Below the pieces are notes generated by a model, which searched no databases, had not been told where the DNA came from, and worked only from the letters and a program-made list of their open reading frames with translations. The position numbers were made by a program, and so were the translations under genes. Source: Gammaproteobacteria bacterium (lineage in GTDB: Bacteria; Pseudomonadota; Gammaproteobacteria; Pseudomonadales; Pseudohongiellaceae). Taken from it: DNA of 47,981 nucleotides. The stretch lies in NCBI GenBank assembly GCA_030427065.1, contig JAUHWU010000009.1, positions 1 through 47,981 of the forward strand, given 5' to 3'. How positions within the stretch are numbered: position 1 is the stretch's first letter; every line of letters starts with the position of its first letter. Of the stretch, positions 23,847 to 31,800 are shown one piece after another.

Positions 23847-24791
23847 ATGATTCCTAAGACAATCGCCGCCTTGCAGCTTGGCTCTTCCCCTGAAGGGACA
23901 GCCGCCACCCTTGAGAAAATACTTGGCTACAAGGAAAAGATAACAGCGTCCCATTGTGATTTGGTGGTATTGCCGGAAGCACTGTTGGGGGGCTACCCCA
24001 AGGGTGCTGATTTTGGTACCAGGGTAGGCTATCGCAGTGAAGAAGGGCGTGCAGACTATCTGGCTTATTATCAGCAGGCCATTTCCATGGATGGGCCAGA
24101 AGTAGAGGCCCTGGTTAATCTGGCCATCGCCTGCAAGAGCGCGCTGGTCATTGGCATAATCGAGCGCTCCGGGTCTACCTTGTATTGCAGTGCGCTTCTG
24201 ATTTCTGAAACCGGTGAGATTGCCAAACATCGCAAGCTGATGCCAACCGCCAGTGAACGACTGATCTGGGGGCAGGGAGATGGCTCCACATTACCGGTGT
24301 TGAATACCGGGGCCGGGCGAATAGGTGCTGCCATTTGCTGGGAAAATTACATGCCCCTGCTGCGCACCACCATGTATGCCAAAGGTCTCGATATCTGGTG
24401 TGCACCAACTGTGGATGAACGGGAAATATGGCAAACCAGTATGCGACACATTGCCTATGAAGGGCGCAATTTTCTGGTTAGTGCCTGTCAGTATCAGGGA
24501 GCCCCTGCGCCGGGAAGAGCAAAGGATCCTGATTGGCCTGAGGGAAGAGCGCTGATTCGTGGAGGTAGTATTATCGTCTCCCCGATGGGTGAGGTGCTGG
24601 CTGGGCCGCTCTATGATGAAGAGGGCTTGATAACAGCGGAGATAGAGCTGGATGATATTGTCAAAGCCCGCTATGACATGGACCCTGTTGGTCATTATGC
24701 CCGCCCCGATGTGTTTAAACTGGTAGTTAATGAAGAAGAGCGACCGGCCCTGACGCGGGTCAGACATGATGCTCTTGAAAAACCTGACTAA
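23847..24791 (+). CDS. Nitrilase (carbon-nitrogen hydrolase, branch 1 type)
   Basis: 314 aa. The Glu-Lys-Cys triad of the nitrilase superfamily is present: E44 in LPEALLGGYPKG, K130 in HRKLMPTASERLIWG and C164 in GAAICWENYMPL. GGYPKG and ERLIWGQGDGS are typical of true aliphatic/aryl nitrilases rather than amidases. It should convert a nitrile to the acid plus ammonia in the cytosol; other branches cannot be fully excluded. No nitrile hydratase or oxime genes are adjacent. Confidence 0.93.
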   Translation: MIPKTIAALQLGSSPEGTAATLEKILGYKEKITASHCDLVVLPEALLGGYPKGADFGTRVGYRSEEGRADYLAYYQQAISMDGPEVEALVNLAIACKSALVIGIIERSGSTLYCSALLISETGEIAKHRKLMPTASERLIWGQGDGSTLPVLNTGAGRIGAAICWENYMPLLRTTMYAKGLDIWCAPTVDEREIWQTSMRHIAYEGRNFLVSACQYQGAPAPGRAKDPDWPEGRALIRGGSIIVSPMGEVLAGPLYDEEGLITAEIELDDIVKARYDMDPVGHYARPDVFKLVVNEEERPALTRVRHDALEKPD

Positions 24792-24921
24792 GGCCCTGCC
24801 GCGATACTTTTTCTAAATAAAAAATGCTTTGCTTGCTCGACATCAAGGTAATAACAGACTGATTTTTTTAATGTGCAGGAAGCTAAACCTGTTATTTGTA
24901 AGCATGGTGTAAAATAGGCCA

Positions 24922-26301
24922 ATGAATTTTCCTAATCTATTATTGATCAAATCAGCCCTCCGGGTTCTTTTCGTTATGGTCTTTTTTCCACTGCCCACAG
25001 TCCAGGCCCAGTACACGGCCAGTGAGGAATACCAGATCATAGGTTACGAAGAGCCGGCGCTTGAGAATCCCGCTACCCGGCTGGGCAATAAACTGAAAAG
25101 CGGCGAGGTGAGTCTGGAATACCGGGAACAGCGTGGCTATCTGGATGATCTGCTGGCCAGGCTGGGTATAACGCCGTCATCGCAACTGCTGGTGTTTTCG
25201 CCTACCAGTCTGCAGCACAAACTGATTTCTCCGGAAAAACCCCGCGCGGTGTATTTCAATGACGACACCTATATCGGCTTTGTACAAAACAGCAATATCA
25301 TAGAAGTCACCACTATTGATGAGAAGCAGGGTATCGTGTTCTATACCTTCGACAATACCGAAGGCACTGACAAATATTTTGAACGCGCGTCCCAGACCTG
25401 TCTGGTGTGTCATGACACACAGGGCACCATGGGCGGCGGTGTACCCATGTTGATGGCCCTGTCTTCCCTTTACAGTAAAGGCAATGTACCGCTGGAGAAT
25501 TTTTCCGGCATTGGCAATATCAATGATACCTCGCCCATCGATATTCGCTGGGGCGGCTGGTATGTGAGTGGAGAGCACGGCTCACAAAAACATCTGGGTA
25601 ATATTCTGCTGGAGGGTTACGAGGATGTAGCCAGGGTGGAGGAGCACCGTCGGGGTAATATTAAGGATTTAAATGCAGCCGGCCTGGTGGATACCTCGCC
25701 TTACCCGAGTACTGGCAGCGATATCGTCGCCCTGATGATTCTCGAGCACCAGCTAACGGTGCAGAACCAGATCACCTATATCAAGTTCAAGGCGCCAGCG
25801 GTTTTGAAGCGACGAGGACTGGAAGATTATTCCGCAGTTGAACGCTGGCAGGAGTTGCCGCAACGGGCGCGCGATGTTTTGCCCAGAATGCTGGGTAAGC
25901 TGGTGGAAAGTTTGTTGTTTATTGATGCAGCGCCTCTGGAAGACAGCTTCCAGGGCAATGAGGATTATGCCCGATGGTTTCAGGCACAGGGACCCGCTGA
26001 TGCCCAGGGACGCAGTTTGCGCCAACTGGAGCTAAACACGCGCCTGTTTACTTATCCGGTATCCTATTTGCTGTATTCCGAGGATTTTAATTCCCTTCCC
26101 GGATATGCCAGGGATTATGTCCATGCCCGGCTTGCCGCCTACCTGGAAGGGCGCGAACGCTATCCTGGACGCCAACCTTTTAGCGACAGAGAACGCGAAC
26201 AGGCGCTGGAGATTCTGCTGGCTACATTGCCAGGCTTTGCGGACTATACCGGCCTGGATTCAGCGCCTGAGCCAGTCTCTAACAGGCCCTTTTTTTACTG
26301 A
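24922..26301 (+). CDS. Exported protein with a single CxxCH heme-type motif
   Basis: 459 aa, signal peptide to about TVQAQYTA. One CxxCH (C160-L-V-C163-H164) in ASQTCLVCHDTQGTMGGG suggests covalent heme c attachment in the periplasm; a distal Met could be M167-170 region but is not assigned. The rest is unusual for a cytochrome: many aromatic residues (SPIDIRWGGWYVSGEHGS) and a helical C-terminus. I do not recognise a named family. It is followed by 190 bp holding a ribA promoter candidate, so it is likely monocistronic. Confidence 0.8.
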   Translation: MNFPNLLLIKSALRVLFVMVFFPLPTVQAQYTASEEYQIIGYEEPALENPATRLGNKLKSGEVSLEYREQRGYLDDLLARLGITPSSQLLVFSPTSLQHKLISPEKPRAVYFNDDTYIGFVQNSNIIEVTTIDEKQGIVFYTFDNTEGTDKYFERASQTCLVCHDTQGTMGGGVPMLMALSSLYSKGNVPLENFSGIGNINDTSPIDIRWGGWYVSGEHGSQKHLGNILLEGYEDVARVEEHRRGNIKDLNAAGLVDTSPYPSTGSDIVALMILEHQLTVQNQITYIKFKAPAVLKRRGLEDYSAVERWQELPQRARDVLPRMLGKLVESLLFIDAAPLEDSFQGNEDYARWFQAQGPADAQGRSLRQLELNTRLFTYPVSYLLYSEDFNSLPGYARDYVHARLAAYLEGRERYPGRQPFSDREREQALEILLATLPGFADYTGLDSAPEPVSNRPFFY

Positions 26302-26458
26302 TCCTGGCGTCACTTACCTGGGCGTTTTTTGCAGGGCTGATTTTGTTGATCAGGTTTAAGCGGCTCTGTTCAGTTTGCTTGCGCCTATCGCCTGACCATT
26401 TTTGATAATGATTGAACAGAAACTGATCCATTTTCCCTGTTTGTGCGTTTAACGGGTA

Positions 26459-26464
26459 TATAAT
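26459..26464 (+). promoter_or_regulatory. Candidate -10 of the ribA cluster
   Basis: TATAAT 28 bases before the ribA ATG, leaving a leader of about 20 nt. No good -35 at 16-18 bp. No FMN-riboswitch-like conserved sequence is visible in the 190-bp gap, unlike many riboflavin-pathway genes. Confidence 0.45.
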
Positions 26465-26491
26465 TGAAACCCTGACCTGTGATTTAAGCCC

Positions 26492-27217
26492 ATGACGGAT
26501 AATGGATCCTTATCCGGACATGCTTTACCGTTACACGTGAAAAAAGTACTATGGCCCACGATGACTAATCTCTCCGTTACCCGTGCTGTTAGCGCCCGTA
26601 TTCCTACCGAGTACGGCGTGTTCGAGCTTGTCTATTACACCAATACTTTCGACGACAAGGATCATCTTGCCTTTTATATGGGCGACCTTGGTTCAGGAGA
26701 GGATATTCTGGTTCGTCTGCACTCGGAATGTCTAACCGGTGATATCTTCGGTTCTCTGCGCTGCGACTGCGGCGAGCAGCTGGACCGCTCTTTGCAGGTT
26801 ATCGCGGAGGAAGGACGCGGTGTAGTGGTCTATCTGCGGCAGGAAGGGCGCGGGATTGGACTACTTCAAAAGATTCGTGCCTACAATCTTCAAGATGCCG
26901 GCCATGATACGGTAGATGCCAACCTGCTACTTGGACACCAGGCAGATGAGCGCGACTATACGGTAGCTGTCCGCATTCTGGAAAATCTTGGCATTAAATC
27001 GGTTCGCCTGATCACCAATAACCCCCTCAAAATCAATGCCCTTGAGGAGCAGGGGATCAAAGTTAACAAGCGCGTCGAGCTTGCTAATTTCATCAATCCT
27101 GAAAATTCCCAGTATCTAACAACCAAGGCTCAACGTATGAATCATCTGTTGAGCCTGACGAATATTCCCCCTTCAATACCCAAAAGTGACTCCCATAAAT
27201 CTCAATCAACAGATTGA
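26492..27217 (+). CDS. ribA: GTP cyclohydrolase II
   Basis: 241 aa, stand-alone RibA without a RibB domain. It opens GTP to 2,5-diamino-6-ribosylamino-4(3H)-pyrimidinone 5'-phosphate, formate and pyrophosphate. Zinc cysteines C80, C91 and C93 lie in LHSECLTGDIFGSLRCDCG; the active-site YLRQEGRGIGL (Tyr114) and KIRAYNLQD (Arg129) are intact, as is ADERDY and LITNNPLK. The first ~23 residues are extra compared with E. coli RibA, so M24 (26561) could be the true start. It overlaps the following reductase gene and seems to belong to a dedicated cluster rather than the housekeeping rib operon. Confidence 0.95.
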   Translation: MTDNGSLSGHALPLHVKKVLWPTMTNLSVTRAVSARIPTEYGVFELVYYTNTFDDKDHLAFYMGDLGSGEDILVRLHSECLTGDIFGSLRCDCGEQLDRSLQVIAEEGRGVVVYLRQEGRGIGLLQKIRAYNLQDAGHDTVDANLLLGHQADERDYTVAVRILENLGIKSVRLITNNPLKINALEEQGIKVNKRVELANFINPENSQYLTTKAQRMNHLLSLTNIPPSIPKSDSHKSQSTD

Positions 27218-27977
27218 AAAGTGGCTGCATTCGCGTGCCGCTACTTTTCAAGCTGAAAACCGACCTTTCATAACACTCTCTTACGCGCAAAGCTGGGACG
27301 GCAGTATTACTACCCGCAGTGGAGAAGTCATAAACTTTAGTGGCGAGCAGGCCATGAGTTTGACACATCAATTGCGCAGTCTTCATGACGGGATTCTGGT
27401 TGGCATCGGCACTGTGCTCAGTGATGATCCACAGCTCACAGTCAGGCAGTGGAGTGGTTTAAACCCGCAACCTATTGTGCTGGACAGTCAATTACGCACG
27501 CCAAAGTCCGCCAGGATTTGCCATCACCCCGACAAGCAATGCTGGATTTTAACGATCAAGCCCGAATCCGCTTCACTGGGAGAGCAGGTCAATATCTTGC
27601 CCATGCAAAGTAGCGAGGCTGACCCTCAGCGAGTACCTCTGTTGGCCGCCATGAGCCTGCTGCGTGAGCGAGGCATTAAAACCCTGATGGTGGAGGGGGG
27701 AGCCACCGTCATAACCGCATTCCTGAAGGCGCGTCTGGCTGATGCACTGGTGTTAACCGTCGCCCCCCGGCTTGTGGGCGGCTATAAGGCGGTAGGGAGT
27801 TTGCAAAGTGAAGGCTGCGATGATCAGTTACGTATTGACCCGCTCCATTGTGCCTCTGCAGGCAAGGACCTTATCGTGTGGGGAGATTTGCAATACGGCG
27901 AGCACGATGGGCAGGATGGGCAGGATGGTCAGGATGGTCAGGATGGTCAGGATGGTCAGGATGGAGTAGACCAATGA
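27186..27977 (+). CDS. RibD C-terminal-type pyrimidine reductase, stand-alone
   Basis: 263 aa, GTG start overlapping ribA by 32 bp. Only the reductase half of RibD is present: RPFITLSYAQSWDGSITTRS, LRSLHDGILVGIGTVLSDDP, LMVEGGATVITAFLKARLAD and VAPRLVGG. No deaminase domain with its zinc motif precedes it, so it may reduce the diaminopyrimidine directly, as fungal and archaeal RIB7/RED enzymes do, or act on a different ribosyl substrate. The C-terminus ends in six Gly-Gln-Asp-type repeats (DGQ) encoded by a 9-bp tandem repeat. NADPH dependence is inferred from the family. Confidence 0.9.
   Translation: MTPINLNQQIEKWLHSRAATFQAENRPFITLSYAQSWDGSITTRSGEVINFSGEQAMSLTHQLRSLHDGILVGIGTVLSDDPQLTVRQWSGLNPQPIVLDSQLRTPKSARICHHPDKQCWILTIKPESASLGEQVNILPMQSSEADPQRVPLLAAMSLLRERGIKTLMVEGGATVITAFLKARLADALVLTVAPRLVGGYKAVGSLQSEGCDDQLRIDPLHCASAGKDLIVWGDLQYGEHDGQDGQDGQDGQDGQDGQDGVDQ
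27906..27965 (+). repeat. Six 9-bp tandem repeats (GATGGNCAG) at the 3' end of the reductase gene
   Basis: Six units at 27906-27959 plus a partial seventh encode repeated Asp-Gly-Gln in frame. Unit number can change without a frameshift. Confidence 0.92.
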
Positions 27978-29014
27978 ATACGCGTCAGCTGTGGTTCGTC
28001 AAACCTCATCAGGTCGAAATACGCGAACAACAATTACCTGTGCTGCAGAGTGATCAAGTGCTGGTGAGAAACCTTTATTCGGCGATCAGTGCCGGCACCG
28101 AGATGCTGGTGTACCGCGGTCAGCTGCCCGCTCACATGGCGCTTGATGAAACTCTGTCAGCGCTTGGACAGCAAAAAGTCAGCTATCCCTTGCCCTATGG
28201 TTATGCCTGTGTCGGTCTGATAGAGGCGGCGGGTGATGGCGTGGCCCCTGATTGCGTTGGCAAAACAGTTTTCTCGTTTCAGCCCCATGCCAGCCATCAC
28301 GTTTGCACTATGGACGCCGTTATTCCGGTGCCGAATGGAATAGATCCAATGGAGGCCGTGTTTCTGGCCAATATGGAGACGGCCGTGAATCTGGTGCAGG
28401 ATGGTAATCCCCGAGTCGGCGAACGGGTAGTGGTGCTGGGACAGGGTATCGTTGGGCTACTGACTTCCAGTGTCCTGGCTCAATTTCCTCTCGCAGGTCT
28501 TTACGGTGTGGATAGCATCGCCGACCGACGCAGGTTATCAGGGTGCTGTGGTGTGCAAGCGGCGTTTGATCCTGATTCGGATAGCGACATCAAGATGCTG
28601 CAGGAGAAGCTGAAAGTTGATGAATCCGGTGGCGGTGCGGATGTGGTCTTTGAGTTGAGCGGTTCTCCGGCGGCGTTGAATATGGCGGTAGATTTATGTG
28701 CTTACTCCGGTCGCATCGTTGTGGGTAGCTGGTACGGCACCAGGAGCGCCGAAATTAATCTGGGTGAAAGATTTCATCGAAATCGCATGACTATCGTTAG
28801 CAGTCAGGTCAGCACGATTGCCCCTGAGCTTGCTGGCCGCTGGGATAAAGCCAGGCGCTTCTCGGTTGCATGGGACATGATAAAAACATGCAGTCCGGCG
28901 CAGTTTATCAGTCATGCTCTGCCATTTGAAAAAGCCGGTGAAGCTTACCAGTTGCTGGACGAATCACCCCGCGACGCTACGCAGATAATTTTTGATTATC
29001 AGAACGAGGGTTGA
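27974..29014 (+). CDS. MDR-superfamily dehydrogenase lacking catalytic zinc ligands
   Basis: 346 aa from ATG 27974, four bases before the reductase stop; an open frame upstream to 27848 is only the tandem repeat in another phase. GroES-like N-terminal domain with LYSAISAGTEMLVYRG and YPLPYGYACVG: the positions normally Cys and His (catalytic zinc in classical alcohol dehydrogenases) are Ser and Tyr, and no four-Cys structural zinc lobe is present. Rossmann domain VVVLGQGIVGLLTSSVLAQF, then AIFELSGSP-like VVFELSGSPAAL. The pattern recalls the BchC-like (cd08255) subgroup. Substrate unknown; context suggests a pterin or pyrimidine intermediate or its sugar. Confidence 0.87.
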   Translation: MNTRQLWFVKPHQVEIREQQLPVLQSDQVLVRNLYSAISAGTEMLVYRGQLPAHMALDETLSALGQQKVSYPLPYGYACVGLIEAAGDGVAPDCVGKTVFSFQPHASHHVCTMDAVIPVPNGIDPMEAVFLANMETAVNLVQDGNPRVGERVVVLGQGIVGLLTSSVLAQFPLAGLYGVDSIADRRRLSGCCGVQAAFDPDSDSDIKMLQEKLKVDESGGGADVVFELSGSPAALNMAVDLCAYSGRIVVGSWYGTRSAEINLGERFHRNRMTIVSSQVSTIAPELAGRWDKARRFSVAWDMIKTCSPAQFISHALPFEKAGEAYQLLDESPRDATQIIFDYQNEG

Positions 29015-29069
29015 TGCCTGCCATTTTTATGTCGGTTTTAGAACAAATGTTTTTTTAGAGGAATAATAG

Positions 29070-29447
29070 ATGTATACAGTTTCAGTAAGTCGTGAGCTGA
29101 TTGCCAGGCACTATCTTGTGGGGGGTGATTGGGGTGCGGAGAATGATCCCCATTCCCATCCTTACAAGATCGAAGTTCGACTTGAGGCCGCTGATCTGGA
29201 TCAGCACGGCTATCTTGTGGATATCGTAAAAATCGAGGAAGAACTTCAGGCCGTAGTCGATTATTTTGGTGAGAGCATGTTAAATGATCTTCCTGAATTC
29301 GAGGGGCTTAACCCCAGCATTGAACATTTCAGTCGTATTGTTTGTGGCAAGTTGCTGGACGGTATTCAGCCGCCGGGTTCGGGCCGCTTCAGCGTCAGGA
29401 TCTGGGAGAATGATACTTGCTGGGCCGCTTACGTCACGGATTATTAA
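29070..29447 (+). CDS. 6-pyruvoyl-tetrahydropterin synthase/QueD homologue with Glu at the catalytic Cys position
   Basis: 125 aa, AGAGGAA six bases before the ATG. Zinc histidines are H14 (RHYL), H28 and H30 (PHSHPYKIEV), the PTPS/QueD triad. QueD and PTPS have a catalytic Cys four residues before the first His of HxH; here that residue is E24, as in the PTPS-III enzymes that make 6-hydroxymethyl-dihydropterin. DLDQHGYLVDIVKIEEEL and LNPSIEHFSRIV complete the T-fold. The partner gene is GTP cyclohydrolase II rather than I, so the substrate may be non-standard. Last gene of the plus-strand arm. Confidence 0.9.
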   Translation: MYTVSVSRELIARHYLVGGDWGAENDPHSHPYKIEVRLEAADLDQHGYLVDIVKIEEELQAVVDYFGESMLNDLPEFEGLNPSIEHFSRIVCGKLLDGIQPPGSGRFSVRIWENDTCWAAYVTDY

Positions 29448-29470
29448 GCTGTCTGACAGGACCAGGGGTG

Positions 29471-30502
29471 TTATAAGGCTTTTGCGTTGGCGCCATTATT
29501 GGCAGACTGCAGCCGGGGCAAGAGCGCTGCACCAGCCAATAGAATGATTACGTCACGCAGACGCATCAACACGATCAGGGCAGCGGCTGCCGGTAATGGC
29601 AATCCCAGAGCCTGAAAAGCCCAGAACAGTCCCGCCTCAACACTGCCTACCCCGCCGGGTAGAGGCAGCAGAAAGGCCAGGCGCACCACCGTAAACAGAA
29701 AGACAAATGTTGGCAGATCTGTCGGTATACCGAGCAGACTGAGCAGGAACCAGAATTCTCCTATCATTGCGGCCCAGGCCAACAATGACAGGGCCAGGGC
29801 GACGCCAAGTGCAGGGCGTTGTGTTGTCATTACCCGCTGCAGGGATTTATTAAGTTGCGTGAGATGGGTATCCAGATTGCGCAGACGATCATGGTCATGC
29901 CAGCGTCGCGTCAAACGTTTTATCCACGTCTTAATTCGCGACGGCTGGCTTATAACAAACCAGCCAAATAGCCCCATCAGACCAATCAATCCCACTAGAA
30001 CGAATGCGATGGGGTACCAGTCGACAACGATTGCAGAGCGGGTCGTCAGCAGGGTAAGCACGGCCAATAAAAGCACAGCAAAATTAATCCACAGCTCATA
30101 GAATCGATCCAGTCCAAGCGCGAGAAATGCATTGTGGATCGGCACAGTATAATGTCGCCATAACCAGTAGATCTGCAGCGGTTCGCCACCAAACTGGGGG
30201 CCGGGTGTCACAAAACTGATGACCTGGCCTGCCTGGCGTATCTGCAGAAGCTGCAGGAAACTGCAAGGCAGTGCCATGGCGCGAGTCAGCACCAGCCAGC
30301 GTCCGGTAAGCAGCGCAATGACGAGCAGGTTGAGGGAAGTCCAAATTATCCACTGGGAAAACTGCAGGTTTGTAATCGTCTGCATAAGTTCGGTAAATGG
30401 CAATCTGGATACTATCCAGGCTGCCAGTGCGAAGGCGATCAACCAGGTCACGTAGCGGGACATGAAACGGGCAAAGCGAAAATAGTCAGTCGGTGATTTC
30501 AA
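29471..30502 (-). CDS. Flippase-like / LPG-synthase transmembrane domain protein (UPF0104)
   Basis: 343 aa with about eight membrane helices. RQAGQVISFVTPGPQFGGEP and RLAFLLPLPGGVGSVEAGLF are the hallmark repeats of the lysylphosphatidylglycerol-synthase transmembrane (YbhN/AglD-like) family, which is linked to moving or making lipid-linked molecules. It overlaps the CDP-alcohol transferase stop/start by four bases (ATGA), so the two are translated together. The gene converges with the PTPS gene, 23 bp apart. Confidence 0.9.
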   Translation of the reverse strand: MKSPTDYFRFARFMSRYVTWLIAFALAAWIVSRLPFTELMQTITNLQFSQWIIWTSLNLLVIALLTGRWLVLTRAMALPCSFLQLLQIRQAGQVISFVTPGPQFGGEPLQIYWLWRHYTVPIHNAFLALGLDRFYELWINFAVLLLAVLTLLTTRSAIVVDWYPIAFVLVGLIGLMGLFGWFVISQPSRIKTWIKRLTRRWHDHDRLRNLDTHLTQLNKSLQRVMTTQRPALGVALALSLLAWAAMIGEFWFLLSLLGIPTDLPTFVFLFTVVRLAFLLPLPGGVGSVEAGLFWAFQALGLPLPAAAALIVLMRLRDVIILLAGAALLPRLQSANNGANAKAL

Positions 30503-31677
30503 GCGCCATCGTACCGGTTAAGCCAGTGATCATCCTCTGTCCACAGGCTGAAGCGTCCGGTACCCAGAAGCAGTAACCAGATCACACAGCAAAACAGAAT
30601 ATAGTCCACCGGCAGTAAGGGGGTGCTCATGTAGTACCAGCCAAGCAGGCCAACCAGGATGAGACTGAAGTAGCGCCCGGCAATTCCCAGCAAGAGCATG
30701 GCCGATGCCACCATAAAACCACCTGTCATGACATTGTTCATCCAGGTCATGCTGTTACCCGTTAGCGTTGGAAGTCCGGATTGAAACAGGGATGACGCCA
30801 GCGTTATAACTATCACCAGACGCAAGCCTGGTTGCAAAAAAGTCAGACTGAATAGAGTTAGACGCTGAAAGGTCTTGTCTACGACCTCTGTCTCTCGGTT
30901 GATACGCCCACTGACAATCAGCCAGTCGATTAAAAATCCGATTAGCGCAGGCAGCATGAAGGCAAAGCCGGCGAGCATGGTCAGTGGCGGATGAAACAGT
31001 GGCCACAGCGCTACCACCAGAAAGCCCATCTGAAACCCTGCCCAGGTGCGGCGGTGCAATGCTGGCGGCAGGGGATAGATGGGCAAGCCTCGCCAGTTGC
31101 GCCACATTATACCGGCGTGAAAAAAATAATAGGCAATGCCAAACAGCAGGTAACTCCAATGAACCTGGCCATAAGCGAATGCAAGCAGTGAGGCTATTGC
31201 CAGACCGAGTGCATCGGCGACCGTATCAAGTTGATTTCCAAGCAGACTGCTTTGCCCGGTCCGGCGTGCTACGTAGCCGTCGACTCTATCCAGTACGGCG
31301 GCAAAAAAATAGAGCATGCCAGGTAGCCACGCCAACACCGCCCCTTCCGGCCAGGGCTGAAACAGGAAGCCGGCGACGGAAGCGATTAAGCCAGAGCGTA
31401 ACAAGGTAAGCTTGTTGGCCCAGCCAAGGGTTTTATATAGTGGCGCCTCGGGCGCTTCGTGATTAATAGGCAAGCGCCGCCTGGTCTGATAACAGATAAA
31501 GGCCCAGACCAACGCGGCCTGAATAAACCATTGCATTGCCGCTTGCCAATGCCAGCTCAGGCCCAGCAAACCACAACCGCCCGCCAGTGCAACAATACCC
31601 AGACAGCCAAGGCGAGCGGATTCGCGCTTGAGCGATTCATAAACCGCTTGTTCCCCAGGATTCAAAGTGTCTGACAT
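30499..31677 (-). CDS. CDP-alcohol phosphatidyltransferase family protein
   Basis: 392 aa, polytopic. The full catalytic signature D-x2-D-G-x2-A-R-x8-G-x3-D-x3-D is present in DRVDGYVARRTGQSSLLGNQ followed by LDTVADALG. Such enzymes move a phospho-alcohol from CDP-diacylglycerol or another CDP-alcohol to an acceptor. The protein is about twice the usual length because of an extra C-terminal membrane region (about residues 230-385, nine or so helices in total), so it may be a fusion or a lipid-modifying variant. First gene of the minus arm; its upstream region is now occupied by the RAYT element. Confidence 0.9.
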   Translation of the reverse strand: MSDTLNPGEQAVYESLKRESARLGCLGIVALAGGCGLLGLSWHWQAAMQWFIQAALVWAFICYQTRRRLPINHEAPEAPLYKTLGWANKLTLLRSGLIASVAGFLFQPWPEGAVLAWLPGMLYFFAAVLDRVDGYVARRTGQSSLLGNQLDTVADALGLAIASLLAFAYGQVHWSYLLFGIAYYFFHAGIMWRNWRGLPIYPLPPALHRRTWAGFQMGFLVVALWPLFHPPLTMLAGFAFMLPALIGFLIDWLIVSGRINRETEVVDKTFQRLTLFSLTFLQPGLRLVIVITLASSLFQSGLPTLTGNSMTWMNNVMTGGFMVASAMLLLGIAGRYFSLILVGLLGWYYMSTPLLPVDYILFCCVIWLLLLGTGRFSLWTEDDHWLNRYDGA

Positions 31678-31699
31678 TTGCCAACAATACCAAACCAGA

Positions 31700-31721
31700 G
31701 GGGACGGAGGGATTTATTTTT
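31700..31721 (+). repeat. Left inverted half-REP of the RAYT element
   Basis: 22 bp, exact reverse complement of 32491-32512 and identical to the left half of the palindrome at 35116. Confidence 0.92.
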
Positions 31722-31800
31722 GATCATTTTTACGCATTTGTAAAAAAGTCATCTAGACTTCCAGTATCTGCCTCTCACAAAAACCGCATAAGGAAATGCC

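Noticed and set aside
26302-26491. FMN riboswitch before ribA
   Set aside because: None of the conserved RFN element boxes could be found by eye in the 190-bp gap.
27848-27973. Upstream extension of the MDR dehydrogenase with Trp-Ser-Gly repeats
   Set aside because: It is the 9-bp repeat of the reductase gene read in another frame; the family N-terminus starts at 27974.
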